A DNA stretch of 64,000 nucleotides from Amphiura filiformis. Its lineage: Eukaryota > Echinodermata > Ophiuroidea > Amphilepidida > Amphiuridae. Positions 1-14,200 of this stretch are shown here, piece by piece (positions within the stretch are counted from its first letter, which is position 1; every line of letters starts with the position of its first letter). The notes beneath the pieces are model-generated. The model was not told the DNA's origin. It saw only the letters and a list, made by a program, of their open reading frames with translations, and searched no databases. The stretch is from positions 40,096,295-40,160,294 of the forward strand of contig NC_092640.1 in assembly GCF_039555335.1 (NCBI RefSeq). Direction: 5' to 3'. The translations under genes and the position numbers were made by a program.

Positions 1-44
1 AGCACGGCCCTTAGCCAGTGAAGTTGATATCTTTATGACCTATA

Positions 45-293
45 TATATGTGACCGTACAGCACGAATGAGCCGTAAATGTCCTCAATTGTATTCTGAGT
101 TACAGTGTAAAATGGGCATGAAGGTCATATTCATAGGTATTTCAATTTGGTGCTACGTGTATCTCATTAAATGAGGTACACGTAGCACCCAATTGAGGTA
201 CCTATGAATACGACCTTCATGCCCATTTTACACTGTAACTCAGAATACAATTGAGGACATTTACGGCTCATTCGTGCTGTACGGTCACATATA
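45..293. mobile_element. Near-perfect palindromic (foldback) element, 249 bp
   Basis: Arms 45-168 and 170-293 are reverse complements, with about four or five mismatches in 124 bp and a one-base loop at 169. Outer ends read tatatgtgaccgtacagcac and its complement. No coding capacity; likely a non-autonomous DNA transposon that is a full-length hairpin. Confidence 0.8.
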
Positions 294-350
294 ATAAGTT
301 GTTCATGTGATATTTGTACCATCAGCCTATGATTCATCATGTTCATGGTG

Positions 351-1085
351 ATGACAACATTGTACTATGTAATTTGCGGGAGCAGCAGCATTTTAAATGT
401 ATTTGGTTACATACCAGAAATGACCCCAAAGTGACCTTTTGACACCAAAGAATATGTTTGTATGTGTTTGTACATAGCTCCAAGGCTATTCTATTGTTAC
501 ACTGGATGAGGATACAACATTACTTTCCATTGAGAAGGTTTTTCAACTGACAATTGTAATAACTGACCACTGACTCACTAAACAGAATGATATACTATAA
601 TAATCATGAGCTCTGTCTGTCTGTCTGTCTGTCTATCCGGCTATGCGTTTCGCCGCGCTTCCACGCATCGAGCCGAAATTTTGGATATGGATAGGTAACG
701 GGAAAAGCATGTTGACCGAAGAGCCACCTCGAGGTCAAAGGTCATCTAGGGGGATAGTAAAAACATAGATATAGAACATGTAGAAAATAACCCCTAAATG
801 ACCTTTGACCCCAATTCTGTGTACAACTTTTAGACACTGGCTATAGACGATGCATGTGTGCAGGTGACGTCACACTGCTATATAATATGAGGAAGGAGAA
901 GCATTTTAAGTGCAAAACACGTTTTTGGCCATAATGACCTTGACATGCATATGACCTTTACGCCAGTCATTTTCACGTGACATTTGTGGCACCCCCCCCC
1001 CCCCAATGGTCTTAATAACCAAATTTGGCAAAGGCACATAGTGCACTTACGTCCACGGCGAATTCACCGTGACCTTTCCAGCCAT
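351..1085. repeat. Dispersed repeat with GTCT microsatellite
   Basis: Contains (GTCT)n at about 612-634. It also has recurring blocks (gaccccaaa-tgacctttgac, aggagaagcattttaa, cacgtttttg, gacctttacg) that reappear in the same order at 14800-15345. A C-run lies near 992-1003. Interspersed repeat of unknown class. Confidence 0.6.
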
Positions 1086-2113
1086 AAACCCGCTTATTGA
1101 AGATTAAACCGATATATGCAGTACTAAACCATTATATAGTAATCTATTGTCTAATGCAAATGTATTACCACCTGATAATATTGATCCAATGAGCGACCGA
1201 ATTGTCCGATACCGACGACTAATCCAATCGATAATGACTCTATTGACATGTACGAACGGAGCCCCACTGATCGAGTTTTGGGATATTTTTCACTGGTTTG
1301 CAGCTATTTGCTGTCATTTACTCATCAAGGCGGAGTACCGTTATTATAAGGACTATGCCAATTATTTAAAGATTGACATAGAATAAGCTATTATTGATTG
1401 ACAGAAAGTACTACATTTGTACCTATGACGGTTTTATGACGCCAATATTCAAAATACGATCAAAAAATGGCTGCCCGGTGAAGTAAAATGTGCATTGGAA
1501 TAACACGGCGAGTTTGGATAGATGGTAGGATTTCGTTTTAATAAAAATGTATGTTCCCCCGTTATTAAAGCTTGTACCGGGTTGAAGATTCAGATATTTG
1601 GAAAAAAATAAGTATTTGAAACAGATAAAAAGTAATAATATCATAGCTGTTAAACTTTTTGATATATGATACTAACTAGTTCGTCCTCAATAGCTACAAC
1701 ACGGCGCTACCAGTATGGTTCAATTGCCTATTGTGAGTGCCCCTGTGTTGTGTGCATACATGTAGTTAACAATAACTGCATGATGATATGGTTACGATGG
1801 CTCATTATAATACGATTGACAGAAGAAAGAATCTGACAGAAAAAGGACCTTAGCCAAACGCTATTTATCTATAAACCATTCATTGCGCTGTTCACATGGT
1901 TCATATCAGGCCCTGGTTCATATTGAAGCGAGCGAGCCCCTCATGGTCGATCAGATTGCATGAGTAGCCATTGCATGAGTAGCCATTGCATGAGCCATAC
2001 TAAATACAATAGGTCTATACTATCCACGACGACACGATATAGTTATAACCTACTGTGTGGATCGTCGGTATCAGTGGCCTGGATTGAGCCAGTTTATTCA
2101 TTTTAAAGCAAAA
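1086..2113. other. Upstream region, no gene seen
   Basis: I see no convincing coding frame or TATA box. A small tandem repeat (ttgcatgagtagcca, 15 bp, two and a half copies) lies at about 1957-1996. The promoter and 5' UTR of the fusion gene presumably lie in the last few hundred bases. Confidence 0.4.
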
Positions 2114-2252
2114 ATGGCTGCTGAGGAGGAGGAGTTGAAGCAGCTCCTGACACAACACCGCCTTCAAGAGTTTACTGAGAAGTTTATTCGTATCGGTGTA
2201 ACTTGCAGAGTAGATCTTGAAAATGTAGAGTCGCAAAATCTTACGGAAATGG
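2114..2252 (+). CDS. Exon 1: start codon and first part of SAM domain
   Basis: Residues 1-46 plus one base. The ATG at 2114 has A at -3 and G at +4 and is the first in-frame ATG. A short acidic start (MAAEEEE) leads into SAM helices: LKQLLTQHRLQEF, then FIRIGVTCRVDLENV and the typical LTEMG turn. The donor is gtaagc at 2253. SAM domains self-associate or bind other SAM domains, so this is probably the oligomerisation or docking end of the protein. The frame stays open for 57 nt upstream with no ATG. Confidence 0.88.
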
Positions 2253-5200
2253 GTAAGCACATTAAGTATTTCCCGGGAGTATTTCACTTTCCAGATAACT
2301 GCAATTGTAATTTTAGAGAGTTGTGTTGACTAAAATTTCACACAAATTCAGACATGATAGATTTCTCACACATTGCTATGCAAATAAGGGGTGGTGCAAT
2401 AATTATGTGTACCCCGAGGGGGGTGAATTATAGGGGGGCAAAGATTTTTGGCAGGCCAGAAGGGGGGGCAAACATTTTTTGGCAGGTCAAAAGGGGGGCA
2501 AGCGATTTTTGGCAGGTCGAAAGGGGGGGCAAGCAATTTTTGGCACAGATATTTTGGGTACCGTTTCTACATTACGCCCTAAAAGGCATAGGAAAACGTT
2601 AGGAACACATTCAAATATGCACAATTTCCTGCTCGCTGCGCTCGCATTATATGATAAGACAATTTAAGGTTTTACATTCGGGTTCCCCAAAATCTTGCAT
2701 GTGTAAGGGGGGCAAAGAATTTTTGGCACATCAAAAGGGGGGAAAGGTTTTTGGCACGTCGAAAGGGGGGGCAAAGATTTTTTGGCATGGCCAAAGGGGG
2801 GGGGGGCAAGCGTTTTTTGGCAGACCATTTTGAGAATTCACCCCCCCCCCCAGGGGTACACATAATTATTGCACCACCCCTAAGAATTCAATAAAGGTTG
2901 TTCAGCGAGGCATACTTCTGCCATATGTTGAACCTGTAACAATGGGTGACGCACGACAAAACTTAATTATGGTTCGACTCTGGGTCACATTGTTTTGTTT
3001 ATGTACGTTAACATTGGTAATATCAATTCATTACAACTAACTATGCTTCAAAGAGCCAAGTAAAAATCTGGAAAATGTCAAGTAAAAGCTGTGCTTGTAA
3101 TCATGGTGGTGACAGAGTATGTGTGTTAAGACACTTTGAGGGAAATTTAAGGGAAATTCCAAGATTTTGAGTTTAATTTATTCGCACAAATTTTGTTTTA
3201 TTGACCCTCTACAAATGTAGGCTACATGTACATTTCAATAGGGATAAATTTGGCATGTTACACTCTAAATTTCTTGATTTAAAATGAATCCTACGGACTG
3301 TGATTAGGGACCAATCAAGTATTATATTTAAATTTCAATCTTACAGATTTAAAATTAAATCTTTAAGATTTAAAGTTCAAATCTATAAGATTAATTTAAC
3401 TCTAAAATGGATTGGTCTCTAATTACAACCTTAAGGATTTATTTTTAAATCCTTGTAATTTAGAGTGTACATAATGGGTCACAAGCATAAATGTAATTTT
3501 GTTTGATTATAGCGATTAATTATAGACTGTTACTTTTATATCTAGAGTCAGAATGAGTAATTGCAATAAGGCATATTATTCACACAAAATTAAAAAAATC
3601 CGTTCAATGACCAACATACAATGTAAAACTTTTTAGAAATGTACAATATTTTTTTTAAATTTCAAAATATGGACCAACAATAGGTCAAAATAAGCATTTT
3701 TTACTTTTATTTTACCAATTTTAGCCATAAAAAGTTTAAGGACCAAATTGAAAAGAAATGAGACACCCAGCAAACACAAAAATGTATTTAAAACGTGTTT
3801 TCCGTATTTTACTTTTGGTCAAAAACAATAATATTTAAATGCTGCGTTATCTAAAGGTCATGAAAACGTTTTAAAAATGTTTTATAAAAAACACTACAAC
3901 AGCATTTTGAAAAATATTATCAAAATATTGTATGTAGCCTACACATTTCTGTGGCAAACGGTTTTGCAAAATATTTTGTCAGCATTTAAATAACATAATG
4001 TCCCAATATTTTGCAGCTAGTTTTCAAACAAGTTTTTGCATGTTACCACCTTTCTGTAACCCGACATTTAAACGTTTCTGTAAAATGTGTTTTGTTTGCT
4101 GTGGTGTAGTTTACAAACCTTTTCCAGCTTTCGCTGCCTGAGCGAAGTAAACCACGCAGACGACCCGGACGCATCGTTGTTAATCGGTGATGAACAACGG
4201 TGAAACATGATTGAATCCCTAAATTTACATATACTCGTTTTATGGTCATGCCATGAATATTTGGTGGCAAGGTCGAGGTATAATAGCTGCGGACGCTTTG
4301 CGTCGAGAAACGCGCAAGTCGAGAACCGCGAAATTCTACAATCAACGAAATTAATAGTTGACACACCTTGGCAATATGTTGGAACTCTTTATCGCCGCTC
4401 TGATAGTTCAGTGAAATTAGTATAACTATGTTTGATGAGAAGTACATACCTTCTCCTTTACCCTTCCCTACCCATTCCCCTCAATCAATGTTGGGGAGAC
4501 TGGAGAGCCCAAAGGAAAAAGTGCTTTCATCATCATTAATGCGGGAAGTATAAAACGTGGTCGCCACTCGTGCACTTTTTTGAGATATTAATAGAGCACC
4601 GAAGACTACAGCTTTTCCCAAAGCAGCCTTGAACCCTGAATTCAGAAGTAAATGTTTGGTTGTTACAATGAAAGTAATTATATCATGAAAAGACCCACCG
4701 AGAGGAATACGATACTTATTCAGAACCAATCTACATTCTGTTATTTGCAAAAGCCGACGATCAGACAGAAATTATAAAAGTAGCAGGACCAGATATCAGC
4801 GTTAATTCCACGGTAAGCTTAAAACGCATTAAAAACGCTAAAATGCAGTCACAAAATTCATAATATTACTATCACCAAAACAAATTGTAACGTAGGTATG
4901 CAGAAAAGAGTTTTATTAACATAACATAGTATGTGCCCAAAGATTTGTCTTTGGCATGTCGCTCTCTTGAAATATCACCAAAATATCAAATTTGGGAAAA
5001 AACGCCCCAAAATTTAGAACAAACATGAACCTTCCAAATTAAATGCACATTCGCACTCGGTGGCCCGGTCATTACCTGGCGCTGTGATTTGGGATTCCTC
5101 GTCGCTTCCCCTCTCCAGTTACCTGTATTTTAAGTTTGCCCTTACCCCAGCCCTAAATATGTTTGAATCAATTCTATCATATAGTCAATATGTCATTCAC

Positions 5201-8200
5201 ACATTTTGATTTTTCTAACTCAAATGTAAAGGAATGTCGCAGATTCAGAAGAATCGATTTAGGAAGATGGTGACGTCACTTGGGCTTCGGCGATGGGATT
5301 CAACTGAGTCAATGGCCAGTGTTAGTTCTTTGATGGAACCATCAGGGTCATTTCTTCCTCAAAGACTGTTGCAACCATCGGCGTCATATCTTCCTGGAAG
5401 ACTGTTGCAACCATCAGGGTCATCTCTTCCTCGAGAACGTCCCAGATTCTGTTTACAGGTACGTCACTATCTTTGTACATTATTGCATTCAGGGATTGAG
5501 TTTTAAGGCGCGTGAGTTCGATCACACACCTCAACTCGGCTGTCCGAGTGCGATTTATAGCACACGTCAATTCCTTAACCTCTTACCAAGTACAATTTAA
5601 TAGCACATCTGACAGCCTGCCTTAACAATTCCAGAAGTGCGATTTGTAGCATACCTGTTATTTCAAAACTCAACCCGTGGTTGCATGTTATCATTTTTTA
5701 TCTTTTGCTTACATAATTTTGACCTTTATGTAAAAATAGTTTGGCAGATTAATCACCTTTTGGGTCACCCCAATAAAATAAAAATTAAAGTAAGTGATAG
5801 TTCTGATATATGGTCGAATCCAACGAAAAGTGTACACGGCATGTTCAGGGCCATAACTTAAAAGTATTAATCAATTGACATTCGTTTTTGTATTGTGTTT
5901 ATTCGCCTTGATCATACGCTTCGCGCCATATATAATAAGACCCCCTTCTGTGAAAAACTTAGACACAGAGGCCCCAAAACATGCTATTTTTACCCAGTTT
6001 TTCAAAATATTTCTTAAAGTATTTTTAAAAACATCTAAATCAGTTATGAAAAGAAGTCATTGGATTGAATCTAAATTGATTTCCTGAAAGGTGTGTATTC
6101 AAAGATTGCCTGTTCAATTTTTCACATATTTGTACATAATTATGAATTTTTGTGATAATTTTTTGAGTGGTATTTTTTACATTACCTACTCTCTAAATTC
6201 CTAAGATTTAAAAATAAGTCTAAGAGACTTGTTAGAATGACAAAACCTTTCAGAGACTTAAAATTCAAATCTTTATTAGAGTAAAATTTAAATCCATTAG
6301 ATTTGAATTTTAAGTCTTTTCAAGGTTTTGTCCTTCTAATAAGTCCCTGGAATTTAGAGAGTACGAATACAATTTTTCATAGCACAAGATATATCTTTAA
6401 AAAATAGAAATCACTAATAAATGCGCAATTGATACAAGCTTTGATATGTCCAATACTGAAATGCATTGCATTCGGACATCTTAATTATTGTGTTTAGCTG
6501 CCAGAAATTCTAAATGGCACAAAGGTAGGTTTGGTAAAAAATATGCATTACCTCCGAATACATGTTAAAAGCTGTGTCATTTCCACAAAGTGAGAGAATA
6601 GTAAGCAATAGTTAAGCAATAGGTGCAGGGTAATACACTCTTTATTTCTACCAAGTTTCAATAGCCTGCGTTTAAATATTTCTGAGATGTCAACAATAAA
6701 AGCAAGTATTCGTAGGTAAATTTCGGTAACCGAATGTTACCTACGAATACAATTTGACATCATGACAGTATTGTGAAACACCGCCATTCATGCCAATGCC
6801 CATATTGGTACATAACGAAGGCCTGTATGTTTGATATCAAATCATATGTCAATGAAAGTTGCGAATTCACATACATGCCCACCATGCAAAACTGAATACG
6901 GCTTAATTGGTGAAAAATATGTACTGAAATAGACGACGGTCTGCTCATTTGAAAGAAAAATTAGATTCAAAGAAGATTAGAAGGGGATAAATACTTGGAT
7001 TTGTCAACTGTTATGTGTGCTTCGTTTTAAATGTTTACCGACCTTCTGGTTTTTGAGTAATTTATGTCCAAATTGATTTATTCGAAGGTAACTTTTGACG
7101 TTTTCGCTAAGGTTACCTACGAATACCATGGGAAAAAACGACTGTCCTCATTGTCTCATGATCTAGACAACACAGTGATGGACCCTGGTATAAAGCTAAT
7201 TGTAGTTGCCCTCAAACGAAAGGCCACAAGACGTAACTGACTCCAAGATGGACTTCACAAGTCTGCAATAACGGTTTTAAGCGATTTGTGTGCAATTAAG
7301 CAAATTAAAGTCACTTTAGTGCCTTTGTTTCTTACTTCAATCCTCTTTCAACCGCTGTGAACCGACATTTTTAATACATGATAGGGTCTAAAGTATCAAT
7401 AAACCCACATAAAGAAAATAAGACACAAAGTGCTTTATAAAATGAAGTTTTTATTGCGATATCCACCAAAAGTCTAATTCTTACCTACAAATACTGAAAT
7501 GTTACTTACGAATACAGCATAATACATGACATGTGTAATGAAGTGTCCCTACCAATGGAAATTAATTGTCAAAACTTTAAGCGGTACCCCAGGACACTAT
7601 TATTATCCATATACGGATTCATTCAACAATTATTTATTATGTAAAATTGCTGATTAACTACTTGTATATCAAAATGAAGTGGTCAAAATCTTGCTAAAAG
7701 CATCAAAATTGTTTTGATCTAAGGTAATAGCATTTATTCATTTGGACGTACCATCTGAAAGAGATCTAAAAACTACCATTTTATTAATTCATTACCATAA
7801 TAGCAAAGTTTAAACCTCTAAACTCAATATAGATATTGTTAAATCGCTCATGTTACCTACGAATACCCGGGTTTCTTCACCTTTTCATTGTATAAAGCGT
7901 TAGGTGTATGCGTATAATTCCTACTATTCTTGAAAACATATATCCTACTCGTTCTTATACAATGTGTAAATTGATTCATACTCATTTGATAAATAAAATA
8001 CAGAAACTGACCTAAACTTCATTTTCAAAAATAAACTAGCATAAATTGACTAAGATCATATTGATCGCGTTATAAAAATAAAAACAAATAGTTTCTGGTT
8101 GAGCGAGCATTTTCCTGACACCTTGTGGTCTACAAAATTACACGAAACAAGCACTAATGGGAATATTCCATTTGTTTTAGGTTGATAAAAATTGCGATAG

Positions 8201-11200
8201 TGAAAGCATCCTAGTGGTATTCGTAGGTAACATTGGGTTTTGATATCACATTTACTATCACACGTCCTGGATTTATTTTTCAAGATTAGTAATGGCACTT
8301 TTGGTTCCTATAAGGCCAATATTTCATCAATCAATGGGCAAAAGGAAAAAATTGTCGAGACATTTTTATTTCGGACTTTTATTTTTGGCCCGTGGACACT
8401 TTTGGTTGGATTCGACCATATACCTTTATGTGATTTATATTGTGATTTTTCTTCTGTGATATTATTGCACTACTTTACAATGTGTAGTCTTTATCCTACT
8501 TTTATTGTAAGACGGTGCTCCGGCACTTTTTTGCCTGAACCCAAGGAAGATGCCAATTTAAAAGTTACAGCTTGCTCCATCTCATGCCCTATTGTACACA
8601 AAGCGTTCGCGAACAAGATAACTTATAGCGCCGTGCTTCCATTGATTAGCATGTTAAAACTAGCGTCGCACAGTGTCATCGCCCCGATATCTTCATGGCA
8701 GAAATCGCCATGGTAGGTTGAATCCACAGCCACGCATGGCCATTTTGTTCCGACCTGTTTATTAGTTTTGAGACGCATAATGAGCCGAGGGACATCCGAC
8801 TAAGGCTACTGACAATAGCCTGGTAATTGACCTCTCTGTGTGTGAGTGAGCATGTATACGCCACGGGGTCATCTACTTTTAGACTGCATCCACGAGTGAG
8901 TGCAGCTATCCTACGCTGCGCTATAGTTCGGCACATATAAAATCAGAATTTTGGTCAGTTTTTGAGCTCAAGATGCACGCTTCTTTCTCAATACGCAAGC
9001 TAACGACTATCATATCCTTTCAACACATATGTTCAAGTGCAAGGAAATAAATATGGCTTCTTTAGAACAAAAAAAATACGGGAGATATTCATCATTTTCT
9101 ACCCCGGTATCCAAAGATTTATCGCCTGAATATCCAATCGTGCATAGCACATTCACGTGTATCGATCCTGTGTATTCATTTTAGTGTCTCTGCTGTACAA
9201 TATAACTTATATATTTTTAACCAGGCGATGTCGGTGTGCGTCGTGCTTTCATTGATTACACAAAAGTGCAACTTTTGATTTCATTTTTTCATTAGGTTTT
9301 AGATCACCGTTTCTTTAATTCCAAACCAATTTCAACAAATAAGATCTTTTTAATAGCCGTTTTTGTATTTAGGGTACCTTTTAACATATCCTTTATTAAC
9401 GTAAATGTGAAATGGCGAAAATTCCATATGGTTTAATTAGCCATAATTTGGTTAATGGCAATATACGACTCAGTTTTCTATATTTAAACTTTAATATACA
9501 TGACTTTAAATACCGCTGTTAAATAGATTAACATTTTCATTCTACACATAGTAATTAACACGCAGGAAATAAGAGGCAAATATCTCTGTTGTTGGTTTAT
9601 TATATGACTGCGAATGATGTTTAAGTATTTATTTATCTGTCAAGTTTATATGTTGAGAGTGTCATCCTCATCCATCTAAAGCAGGGGTAGGTCACCTTTT
9701 TAACACACCGGGCTAGAAATAAACAATGAAAAACTGCATGGGCTGTACATTTTTATTTTCAAAGTGCTCTATTAAAATCATTTACAATAATTTAATTTGC
9801 TACCTATTTTGTCTAAATTAATTTTGGAAACTATCTAAATTAATTCATATGTTTACATGTTTGCTAAAGTCTATAATCCTTGGCCAAAATGTATGGTTAT
9901 GAATTTTGAAACTTTAATGATTGCAAAATATGCAAAAATATTTTTATCATCGTAACTCAATTTAGAATTCCTGAGTGTACCTTTAATGAATAATAATTCA
10001 ATATAATTTACAGGTCATTATTCAAGTTTCTTCTCTTAAATCAAGTACCCATGAAAAATTATGTATACATAAATCCCGGGGATATGAATCATTCTCGGGA
10101 TATGAATCATTCCCGGGGATATGAAACATGTATTTGAATTGCCTTCAGCTTTCCAAAAAATGTATATTTTTGCTCGTTTAGGATTGATAATTGTGGAGAT
10201 ATTCTAATTTCAAACTCGATTGGTGTAAAAATTCATAATATTTGTGATGTAACGCTAAGGGTGGGGAGTTCAGGACACATGGCCATATGGCTATAGAAGA
10301 AGACGAAGAACAAAATATGAAAGTGATTCCGGCATACAATCTTGGAAAAACGTAACGCTACAGAAGGCCTATGTCATGATCAAAGTGCTACATCGCGCGG
10401 GATATCTTCCGAAAGGGGAGATAAAATTTACTTGCTTGTCAAACTTCCAGGGTCAAAATCTGAAATTGTTAAAATTTTGTTAAACTAATTCTAAAATTTT
10501 CATATCTGGTTAAATTTTTCGGACATTTGTAGTCACTGCAAGATTTGTATATATTTCTAAAAACAACTTTAGCAAGTTGACTGATAAAATATGATTTGAG
10601 TCTCCACCAGGGTTGTCGATAGACCAGTTGGAAAGAGGGTATTGCATTTTTTGCTAACCAAAATTACCCCAATTCCTTTTCGCCCGAGTGGAGTGAGGTT
10701 GAGATATAATTTTTGAGTATCCCATTGCTATTTCAATCAAATGTCTCCTGTAACCAGGAACGCACATTTGACATTGCTGCGACACATTCCAATTTGCAGA
10801 TGAACACATGATCTGCCAACAACAACAAGAGCTATTTGCCGACAAAATCATGTCAGAAATCTACTTTTTCCTCTATCCTGGGCATAATTTCTTGAACATA
10901 ATGCAGTTACTGTTCAGTTTCCTATACACAATACACAATGCTCTCACCATTGAGGTGTGACCTCTACAAACAGTGTATGTTAGATAAGGCATTTCCTAGT
11001 TAACGTCATTGTGTGAAAAATAACCGACCAATATTGTTTGTACTCTCTGAAATTCTAGGAAATACTGTTTTGTAACATGTCCTAAATTTTTAGATATTTG
11101 GAAATATTCGCACTTTGGTGTTTTAGTAAATAGGGCACGGCATGGCTTGCAAAATCCCTGTGTAAATCGAATGCAACTTTCACTCACTTGTACACCGCTC

Positions 11201-14200
11201 TATTCCGAAGGGCATTGAAGCTAAACCACTTGAGTGATTTTTTTTGTACTTGGTGTCAATCAAGAATAATGTATACATTATGTATACTAAAAACTGAGTA
11301 TGTGGGGCATCTGCAAATGTTCGTACCTCCCTGAAATGTAAATGACAGATGACAGCAAAAACAGCTCCCATATCTGTCCATAACTTTGGTCAGTGCAGCG
11401 AGTCAAGGGATTTCAAGTAGGTGATTATTGATTGGCAAGTGCCATATTTGGGCATACGTGCATTCCACCATTCAATGTGGATGATAGACTATACTTTATC
11501 GATTGATTTTGCTGGAGTAGTTTCCTGTTAACCAGGATTAAGTACTGCAAATGTCGAATCATGTTTGCTGTGTAGTATAACTGCACTATGAATTTTGTCA
11601 AGATCATTTTCATTCCAAAGGCGTTCAGTTTTTATCCTCGGAGTCTTGTTTTTTATTTCTAGGCTTCGGACTACACTTTAAACTACATAGTTCTCCAACA
11701 TATCGATTGCATTCAAGTGAAGTCAATTCCTAATCTAGATCCAGATATAACCACCATTGAGGCACTGAAGGAGACGATTCTAACCAAAGAAAAACTACAG
11801 AGGTCTCTGATAACATGCGAGTTATTTACAAATACTGGAGTACCACTCAGCAATGATCCTTACATGGCAACGTGTGAGTAAAAAAAATTGGATTGTTTTT
11901 ATTTTAAAAAGTACCACAATAATCTTCTGAATCATGTTAGTAAGAACGTATTTAATAATAATCATAATACTAGAATAATACAAGCAAATCATCAGTGGCT
12001 ATTCGCTGAATACACATGTTCCTAAATTTGATACGCCATAGGCTTTGTTTTGTGATCATTTCGATCAGTGGTTCGAAACAAAGAAAGCGTGATCCAGTTG
12101 ACCTAGTAACGGCCATATTCTAAAATGCACTACGACAGCGAATAGGCAGGTGCGTAGGTCACGTGAGCACGTACAGGTGCTGTACGTGTTGAAGGGGAAC
12201 CAAATGGACCCAGTTGTGTATGATCAGAACTACATAAATCAATCAATTTTGGCGTTCGGTTTAAATGATGAAAGTCAAAATTATTAGGCAAAAAAACAAC
12301 AACAACAAAAAAACCCACAAAAACAAACAAAAACAAAGAAAAAACAAACAAACAGGGATTAAAGTATGCATCACAAATTTTGGTCAGTTTTATATTTTGA
12401 GCCAGAAGATTGAACATTCCCCCGTCTGCCCTTCGGTCGACATCCCACTTCAAATCAGTAAGAAGATATGAAAATGTGACAAACAACGAATGATGAGTAG
12501 AATTGTACCTTGTTTATATCAGAGGGCTGATCTTTACATACTGAAGTGAGTGTCTTCTAGGAAGAGTATATCAAAAGCAGCTCCAGCCCTCTGATATGGA
12601 CTCCTCTAGGGAAATATTAAAATTATACTCTTTGTTATCGACCTTGCATTATTTTCCCCACAAACATAATTATATCTTAAATGTTATAAATTAACTGTTT
12701 TTGATATATGTCAAGGGAGCTTGAATCAACGTTGCATCAAAACCAACTCGATGATCTGCGTGATTCTGCGAGATCCAAACATCGGTCATAGTCAAGGTTA
12801 CAGGATGTGGGATGATACCATGCGACCAGACCAGGGCGTAGAATACATCTATTGTGAGACAAGTCATGGGAAGTCTTATAAAGTTCAGGTTAATCTGGAG
12901 AAAGACACACCAGAGGTAAGTGTATAGGGTGCCCCCCAAACAAAAAAAATGATTATAGATCACCAATTTGACCCAATTTAAAAATACCGTCAAAATGCAT
13001 CTGATTGCTCAAGCCATAAGAACTGAGCAGAGTTCTTTCATTAGGTATTGATGGGGTTTGATCTTTTTCCTTTTGGTCGTACTTTTATGTGCAATATATG
13101 GGATTTATTTATTTTGTGCAATACTTTGGGTGTTATTTATTTATTTTTTATGTGTAATATTTTGGGTTTGGGAAATATTTATTTATTTATTTGGTTCTGT
13201 CGCCTGATCTGCTTGTTTCCCCATTTCTTTTTCTTTAAGGACCCCAATGGAAATAAGCCTCAATTTTATTGAGGCTTTTTGGGCTATCCTTGGTACTCGT
13301 CTGGTGTTTACTCCATAATCCATTATTTCGTTGCTATATCTGGTATTTCATGCAATTGACCACATCTTGTATGTATTTATAATGTATATCAAATGTGCTG
13401 TAATATTTTTTATGTGAGTACTGAATAAAATGAATGAATGAATGATAGTTCATTTGATTTCCTCGAGAGAGTGACGTCAGTGTAGGAGTTTACTTTGCTC
13501 ATGTACAGATGTGCCGCCTTTTTATCAAGTGTGTAAACATGCCAATTATTTGAGTCAATATACATGATTTAATACTGCATGAACTGCAGCTCACCGTGCA
13601 GCAGGAAGCCAAATGGACTACAGTAAGCCAAAAATTAAGGTACCAGTTACGTTTACCCTTGTATATCCTAAACAATGACCGATATGTCATAAGTGGAACC
13701 AGCAGCCAATAGCTGCATCTTTTAGCTCGAATTTAAGACCTCGTTCGTTGAAACTGTTCAAGAAATAAAAATACGACGATCCAAAATCCCAAGGAAGGTG
13801 CCAATTTAAAAGTTGCAGTTTCCTCCATTGCATGCGCTATTAATTTGTTCACAAACAAGCGAACAAGGGAGCTAGCGCCGTGCTTCCATTGATTAGCACG
13901 TTAAAAATGGATTAAGCTCTGTACCAGATAAATAAATGTTGGATTTCATGTTAGCACAGAATCGTGGCAGACTTTGTCTAAACCTCCCTTCACTGGGAGA
14001 CATTTTTCTGTGAAAAATATGTGACTGGTTGAAAAACACAGATTTTTGTCTCCTAGTGCTTGATTTCTAGAGTTATGATACAAACCTATTATCCCTTAAT
14101 TGTAAAGGAAGGTGTTCAACATCTGAGCTAGGATGGTGAAAAGATTGACGGTGCTATGATCTGATCTGGAGCCACACTGTCTGCCTGAGATCAAGTTGTT

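Noticed and set aside
4043..4447. 134-codon minus-strand frame
   Set aside because: No recognisable domain, no Cys/Gly pattern or splice context, and it overlaps a transposon end.
8240..8716. 158-codon + strand frame in intron 2
   Set aside because: It overlaps the dispersed repeat at 8525-8670, shows no domain pattern, and exons 2 and 3 already join in phase.
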